In this document: piece by piece, positions 50,780 through 61,316 of the stretch | How positions within the stretch are numbered: the stretch's first letter is position 1 | Layout: each line of letters opens with the position of its first letter | Source of the DNA: Clitopilus passeckerianus | Taxonomy: Eukaryota; Basidiomycota; Agaricomycetes; Agaricales; Entolomataceae | DNA: 64,000 nucleotides | Assembly (NCBI GenBank): GCA_944990035.1 | Contig: CALYLX010000150.1 | Coordinates: 310,001 to 374,000, forward strand | Direction of reading: 5' to 3' | Made by a program: the position numbers and the translations under genes | The notes under the pieces: model-generated | What the model saw: only the letters and a program-made list of their open reading frames with translations | Database searches by the model: none | Told to the model about the DNA's origin: nothing

Positions 50780-51913
50780 TCATAGACCCAACAGTGATTT
50801 GGCAGCTTGCCACACAGAAAGCGAGATGGCATGCATAGGTACCTATTTGATGAGTCCTATCCCTAAACCGATGTAATATCCTCTCCAACCATTCAAGCGC
50901 CAAACTGCGTTGACCGTTTGCCATATGCCAGGTGACTGAGGTAGGCCGGGAAGACCATGACCACCTGCTTGTTGCATTCGCCTGATTACCTCCAGCGGGT
51001 ATGTAATGACTTGCGCAGAGGTACCAGCGAGAGCACCAATAACTAGGCGGATTCTGTGACGATATTTTTCATGGAACTGAGGAGACTGGTGACGTCGACT
51101 TGATTGAGGGTCTCCCAGGCCAGAAAGATGCCTCCTCGGTAAGGTCTTGTCCCAGCAAGGGTGACAGCAAATCCTCTGTAAAATTTTGTTAAACCGCCAG
51201 GTATCAGAGTGGGCCTTTCGTTGTATATGTGGCGGAGCAGATCCCAGACGCGGTCTGTCCCGGATGTACGCTGCGTTAAGATTGCCATCCGGACTCGTGC
51301 AAGCTCAAATGGATAGGTTATTGGCAGGACTGATATGCCTGTGGGTATGCATTAGTAACAGCCTTCACAGGGGGGTGTTAAAGGAATTACCTGCGACAGA
51401 ACCCGCAATCATGCGCCGAAGTGGCGTTTGGTCGACTGGGGTCGGCATAAGAATCTTCAGGCAACCCCAGCGTTAGTGACATAATTGGCATTACTTCAAC
51501 ACATACCTGTGAAACGGTGTCATAGACTGTGTATCCAAGTGCTGCATGTGGAATTGCCCGAGCAAGTGTCAAGGAATTGCCACGATATAACGCCGGAAAG
51601 CCTTGGGTGTGTATGATATGCTGAACGGCATCGTAAAAGCCACGCCAGGTGGCTAGAACGAATCTCAGTCGTGAGGTGTACACGGGTAATGTGCAACTCA
51701 CTTGAGAACATTTTGTATTCCTGATGATGGGTTTGGAAGAGTATTTTTACACGGTCCGGGGGAGCTACAGCAGTTTTCGCCTATGCATGGGTGGATGAGC
51801 CAGGATTGACATGCAACTGCAGAAATTCTGACAACACCACCGGCGATTCCACCAGCCATCATAGAACGAATGTAAAAGGTTGGGTCTCTGCTGTTAGGAG
51901 AGTTCTCGGTCAT
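50780..51913 (-). CDS. Mitochondrial carrier (SLC25), LEU5/CoA-carrier-like, with frameshift and in-frame stop
   Basis: Inner-membrane carrier with three repeats. Exons: 51913-51833, 51780-51702, 51652-51507, 51454-51391, 51338-50780. Repeat 1 has the GG(I)AGGV start and APPDRVKILFQ signature; repeat 2 SVAGISVLPITYPFELARVRM; repeat 3 GALAGTSAQVITYPLEVIRR. Substrate by similarity: coenzyme A-type carriers (Leu5/SLC25A16/42 group), moderate certainty. Two faults: the frame shifts near 51065-51069 (T5 run; one more base would give SSMKKYRHRIRLVIG), and a TAG at 50843-50845 interrupts GLGIGLIK/VPMHAISLSVWQ, removing the last 20 residues that form helix 6. The first fault resembles the base-calling deletions elsewhere in the window; the second is a substitution. 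The gene may therefore be a pseudogene or carry a nonsense allele. Full frame: 309 codons plus stop. Confidence 0.8.
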
Positions 51914-52766
51914 TTAACGGCGTAAGACTGAACATTGAATGCAGTCAAGGTTTTCTTGGTCTCGACGCGTAGGGCTACATGCACGGTTGTGCGGCGGAGA
52001 ACCAGCTGACAGAGGGACGAGAACAAGGAGTATGTCCTAGCAAACATTCACGAGCATGATGGATGAAGGTAAAGATAGAATTCATGGTTCCGCCTATCCG
52101 ACAACGCGAGGTGAGAGCGTCAAGCAGGTTGCATGATTTGTGAGCCAGTTTGATTTCATCCAGGAGGGCTCGGTTGAGCTGTCCGTACAAGCCATGCATC
52201 CATTGGTCATCAACTGTAAGAGGTCTGAAACCAAGAGTTTTCGATTTAAGCCAAGGTGCCAACACCATAGAACTGAGAGAATAATGGCCATTATCAATCA
52301 ATGAACTAAATAATACAGTGGATGGAGAGAGTGTGGTATTTTGGATGTAGTTTAAAAAAAGGAAGTGCGATATTCCTGAAGGTCGTGAATACTAGTTTCG
52401 TGACAGAACAGAACGAGAAAGCAGCATGAAGGAAGGGTGTGCATTAGAAGGTCCCATTGCCTGCCAAAGGCGATGCAAACAAGAAACCGGATATACGACG
52501 ACGATAGTTATAGTTGATGGGTATGCAAAGACGCTTGAGTGCATTAGAATGAAGAGATGGAGAGACGATAGGAAAGGAGAGGGAAAGCGAGATAATAAGA
52601 TGTCCGGGGCGAGAATTAGACCGGAAGTAGGATTGGTATAATCGTGCATCTAGCTTGGAAGGCCTGATAAAATCATCAGCAACCGGGCGCGAAGCAAGAA
52701 GGAATCGTATACATACCCAAAAAGAAACCTCGACTGGAGTGCGTACCAGTACACACGTCCACCAAT
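51914..52766. other. Intergenic, carrier promoter and casein kinase 3' UTR
   Basis: This 853 bp contains the upstream region of the carrier gene and the 3' UTR of the casein kinase. One open stretch (52301-51975, minus) has no recognisable family. Confidence 0.45.
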
Positions 52767-54985
52767 TTATCCTCTACAGCAGAGTCCGAAGAGGCCTCGC
52801 CTCCTGCCGTGGCTGCCGTCATCCATGTCCGTCACTCTCTGCATCTGCTCGCGCTCATACACGCCTCTGGCAGGGGTCAAGTTGGCAGTGCCGGCAGTCA
52901 TGTTATCCCTCGAGTTGCTTGCACCCTTGCCCCGAGGATCGGCAGCGGCCTGTGCACCATACATGTATGGATCGGATGAGCCATTCTGCTGGTGGATGGG
53001 GTTGCCACTTCCATTTGGATTTGGTGAATGCCTTCCATAAGCACCGGACTGCGCTCTGTAGCCTGTTGGGCTAGGCGCAGTGGCGTATGGATGAGGTGCA
53101 GCGAGGCCACCGCTACTTGAGATGTCCCGAGTCTGGCTGACACGGCGACTGGCAGGGGTAATTGGCTGTACGCTGTTGAGATCGCGAGTGGAAGGTCCAC
53201 GTTCGCGCTCTTGTCTGCGACTCTTGACATGCGCTGGCGATGGGTTTGCAGGCAGAGGAGTAGCCGGGGTGGTATTGTCCTGGACTTGTCGCGAGGCACG
53301 CCTGTGAGCTGCGTGCTCACGATCGCGCTCTCGTCGGTCACGATGTTCGCGTTCACGCTCACGGTGTGGTGTTGCTGGTGTTGCGTGGGGCTGAAAACCA
53401 TATTAGCTTCAGCGTCGGCAAGTTGGCTACAAGATGACCTACATTGCTAGCTTCCCAGCCTTTCCCTCCATTGAGGAGCATCCAGTCGTAGACTCCATCC
53501 TCAGGCTCGCCTACGGTCTTGAGAACCTTCGTGAAGAGTTCTCGTAGGAAGTCATAGTCAGGCTGTTCCTCAAAGCCAAGTTTCCGCACGTAGTTCATAT
53601 AAATCGCGAACTCCTCTGAATGAACTATGAGCGTCTATGCCACGCCTTTACCGGAAATTAACCCACCTGGGAAACCTTCGCAGAGCTCTGCAATGGGTGT
53701 GCTCTGCTTCTTCTCGCCGATCTTTTCATACTTCTGCTTGTTGGTGGCTGCCCTCAGGCCCTGCCAGGGAAGACCGCCTCGCAAGAAGTACATGAAAACG
53801 TGTCCGAGAGACTCCAGGTCATCTCGTCTTGACTGCTCGCGGCCAAGATGGGTATTGATGGACATGTAACGAGCGGTACCGGACAGCGATTTACGCTCTC
53901 GGTAGGGTATATGGACCTTCGTCTTAGGATCACGATAATGTTTTGCCATTCCGAAATCTGGTGGGTCAGGTCAGCTGTGTGGTTAATGTGACCATTGTGA
54001 GGTGCACGTACCGATAATATGAATGAGGTTGGCATTTTTGGTTCCTGGTACACCGATCAGGAAGTTATCAGGCTTAATATCCCGGTAAATCAGCGACTTG
54101 TCGTGAACAGCCTGGACTCGAGTGATCTATGGGAACGCGTGTTAGCAGGCCGCCGGGAGATAGGAGTGACCGATAGATGCAAGACGTGTGACCATCGAGA
54201 GTAATCATGGAAGATGTCACACCGGAAAGTGTAAATGAATGATGCGATGCAGGAAACGGACTCACCATCTGCTTAGCAGCCATACACACAGTCTTGATGC
54301 TGAATTTGCGTTGGCACATATCAAAGAGGTCCTCCAGATTTGGGCCCAGTAGGTCGATGACAAGGACATTGTGAAGGCCTTCCTGACCAAAGTGATGAAC
54401 TTGGGGAACACCGGCTATGTTTCAGGAGAGCGAACGAAGCAAGACGAATCAATCAAAGGAGGTCAGAAGATATCAGTAAAAATGCCAAACAAGGACTTAC
54501 GAGTGCCAGCTAAAGTTCGATATGACCGGAATTCGTCACGGAGCTGCGGGGCATCCGACTTGCGCGGTTCCTACGAGTTGAGAGTGTCAGCACAGGACGA
54601 GGCAGTGAGAGGAAGGCAGCGCACGAATTTGATGGCTACTGGTGTGTTGGAGAGCATCTTGGTGCCTGACAGAGAGTGAAGGGTCAGAATCATGCATAGC
54701 AACCTGGACACGAAGAGTGGGAGGCTACAGAGCGTCAAACTGCTCTCAGTCGTGCTCGGAGCGCCATCAAGACACACTATGGTGAAATGGTATCGTAGGC
54801 GCGCGCTGGCAGTGGGAACCACAGCGATGTTGGGCCGTAGGAATCAACATACCCTCGAAAACGACACCAAATGAGCCTTCTCCTATCTTTTTCCCGACAC
54901 GATAGTGGCTGCCGACAATGCCATTTGAGGTAGCAGACTGGGAAGGATGCGAAGACGAGGAAGCGATTACATGGGGCGTAGTCAT
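52767..54985 (-). CDS. YCK2: Casein kinase 1, YCK (plasma-membrane) type
   Basis: Serine/threonine kinase of the CK1-gamma/Yck group, which works at the plasma membrane in nutrient sensing and endocytosis. Eight exons: 54985-54853, 54665-54625, 54570-54501, 54414-54266, 54126-54012, 53957-53667, 53615-53443, 53390-52767; 531 aa. The kinase domain (about 28-300) shows [36 protein letters not shown], the catalytic [22 protein letters not shown] and the CK1 signature [20 protein letters not shown]. The C-terminal third is disordered and Arg/Ser/Pro-rich and ends [13 protein letters not shown]; the cysteine pair near the end is the palmitoylation site type that anchors Yck kinases. The first intron is long (187 nt). 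The frame is intact. Confidence 0.95.
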
Positions 54986-56817
54986 GATGTTGTCGGTGGT
55001 GGTAGTGAAGAAAGCAGTGGTAAGGATTGAGACGCCAGTCCTATTGGCGGTATTCTTGATTAGAGGACTGGGAAAGAGTGGAGTCCCACTCTTTGAAAGC
55101 TTTGAAAGGGAACGGAGGAGGAGAAGAAGATTAAGGCAGTTAGTTGTTTTTAGTTTGGCAACTCTGCTTTGAGCGGACTTCAATTTTCCCCTCTGCACGT
55201 GTTGGGCAATTCTCGGCATCCGGACCCCGAAACACCCCGAACGCGGAATTAAATATTTAGTTTAAACGCCCCTCGTTCGAATCCTCGTGTTGTCAAGTTC
55301 TTGAAACTGAATAATTAGGGCCGACTGGACATTGCAGGTCGCCGTTAGACCACCCTCCCTGCCTTCTGTTCTATTGCACATATCCCGCCATTCTCGGGCG
55401 CTTGTATACAAAGCAAACCACGTTTTGATGAACGCCTCCCGCTCTCGTGTTCCATCAGCAGATACCGCCATCATACGGGTGGTGAAGCAAAGGGCGGAAT
55501 GCAAATTCATATCTTGCCTGCTTCCAACGCGTGCTTTATCACGAACCAGTGCATAAGGTAATTCCCAAGGGATTTCAAGCGTTCTCCTGCAGCCCGCCTG
55601 AAGTCATACATGATGATTCCCTTGTAATTTCCATACAAACTAACCCAGGGGCAAAATTCTCATCAAATTTCTTCAAATGGCGTCTACCCTTCCCCTATCA
55701 GAACTTCCCTTGGCTTTCCTAGATGTCCCTGATTGCCCCATCCAACTCTCAGCTGCCCACCAGATATTTCCTCCGAGGGGATTGCAAATGCCATTCTGCT
55801 GCATGGTCCCTGTCGATCTTATCGACATGCCAGGATTAGGATGAGCACTTGCTTTCTATGGCACCTCTTGATCGAGTCTTGTTGCACTAGCTGGTGTACA
55901 GCCTGCCACGGTGACATACTTCCTCACTGATGTCATGACTAGAAGAAAACATGCAATGCGCCACAACACACTTGTCAAACACTTTCTCCACAGAGAAGTA
56001 GCCCACAGGGCTGATGAAATGGCCAGGATAGAGAATTTGCGAGGTTGGTACCACACAACAAGACGGTTTCTACCTCAAGACAATTCCACCCAGCCACGCC
56101 ACGTTGCCCGTCACGAATCCTACAGTGCTTGACGTTTGAGCATTCTTGTGGCTGAGCCTAACCTTCTCTTGGAACTGAGGCATTCGTTGCTATCATCGCT
56201 AGCTGATCGATCTGAGTGAAAGCCACCTTCTGTTGATTGGATTGTGCTCCGGAGTTATTTGTGGAACCCCCTTCTTGTACAACTACCACATCGCTATACT
56301 GAGTCCCCATGAGTAGGTTAGGGAATTTTGGTGATTAGTTGGCCAAAGATCTGCAATCAGCCGGGTGCGATTAGAGGTACTAGGCAATTTTGTACTCGGC
56401 TAGATGAAAATGAAGATGTATCATCTCTGTGACGACAGCATAAATACACTTCTTTGATGTTTATGCCTTATTGTCAAGATCACTTCTTTTGTTGTCGAGT
56501 TCCTTGAAAGGATATAAGTCCAGCTTACATGACTTTGAAGGGCAGAATCCTGCGTAAATGTCGCTCATAATCGGTAATAGAGATATGCACTGCTTCGGCA
56601 CAGTTCACCCTGTCTTTACGCTGTTCTCCCGCCCAAACCCGCAGCGTAAAAGACTGCGGAAGCTTCTGTGGTCATCTTCCCTTGGCCCTGCTATGATGCG
56701 CATGCACTGCCACGGACGCGAGTGGGCCTATAAGATCGGAGAGTCCCGACATACGTACCACCAAATCTTTACCCCTTTACCCACATCCGTTCATCCTTGT
56801 AACGAAAGGCTGCGAAT
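54986..56817. other. Divergent intergenic region, kinase and fimbrin promoters
   Basis: This 1.8 kb separates the casein kinase start (-) from the fimbrin start (+), so it should contain both promoters. A purine-rich tract near 55105-55135 (plus strand) is the pyrimidine-rich leader of the kinase gene on the other strand. No gene is recognised. Confidence 0.5.
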
Positions 56818-59131
56818 ATGGAGGCCCTAAAGCTTCAGAAGAAATACCCAGAGGTCACCAGAGATGAGATGTTTGATCTTATCAACAAATTCAAGTGGGA
56901 ACCTTGGTTTAGATTGAAATTGAGACTGCAACCCTGACTGACGTGAAATAGCGCCATCTCGACGGAAACTCCTGGACGTGTGGATAAATCTGCGGTGCTT
57001 CATGCGCTACAGAGCAGTGGACAGTCATACGATGTTGCCAGAGAAACTCTGAAGAATGTCAGCGTCGACGCTAGTGGAAAGGTCGAGCTTGAGGACTGGG
57101 TCGAGGCGAGTTCTTCAGTCCAGACTTAGATGTAAATGTTTTAACGCTTCCTTCCAGCTAAACGTCAAGCTTAGGTCCCAAACCAAGTCTGGCATCACCA
57201 CTAAAGCCGGCAAGGTCACAGTACAAGGCTCCAATGCGAACGTGAGCCATACCATCAATGAGGACGAGAGAACCGAATTCACAAGTCACATAAACTCTGT
57301 ACGAATCTTCAAGTCGCTTGCATCCTCTGGTACTAACTGTTTATCCTAGGTTATCGAAAATGACCCCGACATTGGAGACCGGCACCCCATCCCAACTAAC
57401 ACCATGCAACTCTTTGATGACTGCAAAGATGGTCTCATCCTCTGTAAACTAATCAACGACTCTGTCCCCGATACCATCGATTTCCGTGTTCTCAATAAGC
57501 CTACTGCCAAGAAGCCCCTCAACGCCTTCCAGATCACCGAAAACAACAACATTGTCATCACCTCTGCCAGAGGAATTGGTTGTTCGGTCGTCAACATCGG
57601 TTCCTCGGATATTTCTGACGGCAGGGAACACTTGATTCTTGGCCTGATCTGGCAAGTCATCCGAAGGGGTCTCTTGGCCCAGGTTGATATCAAGATTCAT
57701 CCCGAGCTTTATCGACTTTGTGAAGAGGGCGAGACTATTGAAGATCTCCTCCGATTGACTCAGGATCAGATCCTTCTCCGGTGGTTCAACTACCATTTGA
57801 AGGCTGCAGGTTGGAAACGCAGGTTCGTCATCCATTCATTCCTTCAAGAGGACCATACTGATATCTTGCTGTAGGGTGAACAATTTCAGTCGAGATGTCT
57901 CTGACGGAGAGAACTACACCGTTCTGCTCCATCAACTCAAACCTGAGCAGTGCTCCATCTCTCCCCTCCAGACCTCCGATGTCCGCGCTCGTGCGGAACA
58001 GGTTCTCCAAAACGCAGACAATATCGGTTGCCGCAAGTACCTCACAGTTTCATCTCTCGTCAGCGGCAACCCGCGCCTCAACCTTGCCTTCGTCGCCAAT
58101 CTCTTCAACACCCACCCAGGTCTTGAACCTCTCGATGAGCAAGAAGCTAAGGATTATGGCGTTGTCGAGGACTTCGATGCTGAGGGTGAACGTGAAGCCC
58201 GTGTCTTCACCCTCTGGCTGAACTCCCTTGGAGTGGAGCCTGGTGTCTTCAATCTGTTCGAGAACTTGAAGGATGGCCTGGTCATCCTTCAAGCCTTCGA
58301 CAAGGTGTTGCCTGGAAGCGTGATTTGGAGGCGAGTATCGAAGCCTAAAGAGGGTGCTGGTAGTGCTTCGTGGGCACCACGGGGAGATGATGATGAAGGG
58401 CAGGATATCGGCGTCACACCGAACCAAAGCACGCTTTCGAGGTTCAAGGCTGTTGAGAACACCAACTATGCCGTCGAACTTGGCAAGCAGAATGGCATGC
58501 ACCTCGTTGGTATCCAGGGTGCTGACATTACGGATGGTTCAAAGACTCTGGTTCTTGGGCTTGTGTGGCAGCTCATGAGGTACGTTCTACCAAAAATGAC
58601 ACTATTCATCTTACCGAGTGAACATACAGGTTGAACATCACCAAGACACTCTCCAGCCTCTCAAAAACTAGCGGAGGGCGGCCTATCAGTGATACTGAGA
58701 TCCTCAAGTGGGCAAATACGACTGCCCAGAAAGCCAAGGCTTCTGTTCGACCTATCCGCTCCTTCAAGGATCCCTCGATAACAACTGGTCTCTTCATCCT
58801 GGACCTTCTCGATGCCATTCGTCCTGGAATTGTGGATCCGGCACTAGTTATCAATGTCGCAGAGAGCGGCGATTACGAAGAGCGCAGACAGAACGGTAAG
58901 CAATGTTGTCCTTTTCAACAAGATGTGGAGATCTGACTAGAGATTTTCTTTAGCTAAACTTGCCATCTCCATTGCCAGAAAGATGAATGCCCTGATTTTC
59001 ATTGTTCCGGAAGATATTGTCGATGTCAGATCTCGTCTTGTATGTTCAAGTTTCATGCGTTTTCCAAAAACCCGTCTGACCACCCTACGTAGATCCTAAC
59101 ATTCGTCGCGAGCTTGATGAGCATTGCGTGA
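56818..59131 (+). CDS. SAC6: Fimbrin (plastin), actin-bundling protein
   Basis: Cross-links actin filaments in endocytic patches. Eight exons: 56818-56894, 56952-57105, 57158-57298, 57350-57822, 57875-58579, 58630-58895, 58954-59039, 59093-59131; 646 aa, intact. An N-terminal EF-hand-like region (TRDEMFDLINKFNAI, VDASGKVELEDWVE) is followed by four calponin-homology domains in two actin-binding modules: LFDDCKDGLILCKLIN, QDQILLRWFNYHLKAAGW, LFENLKDGLVILQAFDKVLP and ISDTEILKWANTTAQKAK. The second intron (57106-57157) begins GCGAGT instead of GT, a GC-AG intron; the junction WVE/LNVKLRSQTKSG requires it. Arp3 follows on the same strand 276 bp downstream. Confidence 0.96.
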
Positions 59132-59407
59132 AAATATCGCACTTTCTCTTTTTATTCGGTAGTTTAAAGATATTTCACAATGTTTCGTATGGTGTTTCGT
59201 ATGTAAATATGTATTGAATGAACAAGGAATATGAATCAGGACGTTAACATCTTGCCCCACGTTATCTATCCCATACGCGTTGTTTTGAAGTATTTCTATC
59301 CAAACCTCCAAACAAATATGCGCCATCGCGCAGTCCGCGGTTACAACCCTGATCAGATTCCAGCAGCATTACTGTAGACCAATCTCCATAGTCCTTACAT
59401 CCTAACC

Positions 59408-61082
59408 ATGTCGGTGCTCGCTCCGATTGTGTGCGACAACGGCACAGGATACTCGAAAGTCGGGTAAGCTTTGTCTTGGTAGATGCTGGGAGGAATAGGA
59501 CTGACAAGACAACAACTCCACCCTCAGCTTTGCTGGAAATTCTGACCCTTCATTGTAAGCTTTTTCGATCCAATTCATCCGTACTGTATGAGGGCATGAC
59601 TGACTTCGTAACAGTGTATTCCCAACTGCAATTGCGACTCGTGGCTCCTCAAGTCAAACCTCACGAGCGCCTGCCATCCCTTCGAAACCAGGGCATCTCG
59701 CCTCGAAACGAGGAATCGAAGATCTAGACTTCTTCATCGGCGATGAAGCTCTAGCCAACGCCAAAACTCCAGGATATGGCGTCCACTATCCTATCCGCCA
59801 CGGTATGATAGATAACTGGGACCACATGGAGCGATACTGGGAACAAACAATCTTCAAGTATCTACGTGCCGAGCCTGAGGATCATTACTTCCTCCTCGTA
59901 CGTTTCCCACTTCCTCTCCCCCAGCTCAAACATCACGACTGACAAATTGCACAGACCGAGCCTCCCCTCAACCCACCTGAGAACCGTGAACAAACCGCCG
60001 AGATCTTCTTCGAGTCGTTCAACATCAAAGGCCTCTACATCGCCGTGCAAGCCGTCCTCGCCCTCGCTGCGTCCTGGTCCTCCAACAAGGTCACTGAGCG
60101 TACCCTCACCGGCACCGTTATCGACTCTGGCGACGGTGTCACGCACGTTATTCCCTGCGCTGAGGGGTACGTCATCGGCAGTGCTATCAAGCACATCCCC
60201 ATCGCCGGGCGCGATATCTCGCAGTTCGTGCTGAACTTGATGAGAGAGCGTGGAGAGATGGCGGCTGTTCCGCCTGAGGATCACTTGAAGGTCGCGAGTA
60301 AGGTCAAGGAGAACTATTCGTATGTGTGCCAGGATATCGTTAGGGAGTTTAGGAAGTATGATGAGGATCCGTTGAAGTATTTCGAGAGGTACGAAGGGGA
60401 GCATACTGTTACCGGCAATGTGAGGCATACTCTTCCCCTCGACAACTTCCTGATACTAATGCTGTTTTGGTCGATCTCATAGAAATACGGTATCGATGTG
60501 GGCTACGAACGCTTCCTCGCCCCAGAGATCTTTTTCAATCCGGAGATCTTCTCCTCTGACTTCCTCACTCCCCTTCCCGAAATCGTGGACGAAGTCATCC
60601 AACAATCCCCTATCGACGTCCGTCGTGGTCTTTACAAGGTCAGGCTCTCCTTCTCTTCTTCACCCTTCCTCCCCCTCCCTTCAACCACCTACTTACCCCC
60701 TCCTCCCACAGAACATTGTTCTTTCCGGCGGCTCCACCATGTTCCAGCACTTCGGCAACCGCCTCAAGCGAGACCTCAAACAACTCGTCGACCGCCGTCT
60801 GGACGCTAGCGTTCTGGCTTCCAAGTCGCAGCAGAAGTCATCAGGTGTCGAGGTGGACGTTATCTCCCACAAGAGGCAGAGATACGCTGTGTGGTACGGA
60901 GGGTCGCTTTTGGCTTCTTTGGTGAGTCTTTGGTGTTTTTGTGGATTGGATTTGAGAGGGGGGGCTAATTGGGTGTTGTGGTACAGCCGGAGTTCTATAC
61001 GAGTTGCCATACTAAGGCGCAATATGATGAGATTGGGCCGAGCATATGCAGGAGGTACCAGATCTTTGGAAGTGCTACTTAG
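59408..61082 (+). CDS. ARP3: Actin-related protein 3, Arp2/3 complex subunit
   Basis: ATP-binding actin-like subunit of the Arp2/3 complex that nucleates branched actin. Seven exons: 59408-59463, 59528-59554, 59615-59897, 59955-60419, 60483-60638, 60712-60921, 60987-61082; 430 aa, intact. Family blocks: [20 protein letters not shown] (phosphate loop 1), [49 protein letters not shown] (phosphate loop 2), [32 protein letters not shown] and the C-terminal [15 protein letters not shown]. The Arp3-specific sequence [15 protein letters not shown] separates it from actin and Arp2. The second exon is only 27 nt. The gene converges with the SelO gene (234 bp between stops). Confidence 0.97.
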
Positions 61083-61316
61083 AGTCGCGCGTGACGTGGC
61101 GCGGTGTAAATATGTCTATGTCTATGTGTCGATACCTCTGTGTGGTAGTCTAACAAAGAAGATGATCCAATCCCTCCAACTCGCTCGATATTAGTTCGAA
61201 TTTTTGAAACCAAGTTGATATTCATACTTTCTAGGGATATACATATGTACATAAAATCTATTCAATTTAAAGTACACTGTTTCGTTCTCTTTCCCTCCCA
61301 TCTAGACGAGAGAGAT

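Noticed and set aside
51975..52301. Minus-strand open frame of 108 codons upstream of the carrier
   Set aside because: No family, no splice signals and no coding-like composition; it lies where the casein kinase 3' UTR and carrier promoter are expected.
52898..53401. Minus-strand open frame of 167 codons
   Set aside because: It overlaps the casein kinase C-terminal exon in another frame. The kinase frame is continuous to the GLFGLCCRG terminus.
55270..55295. B-box-like sequence GTTCGAATCC suggesting a tRNA
   Set aside because: The flanking bases do not pair as a T-stem, and no matching A box, anticodon loop or acceptor stem could be found around it.
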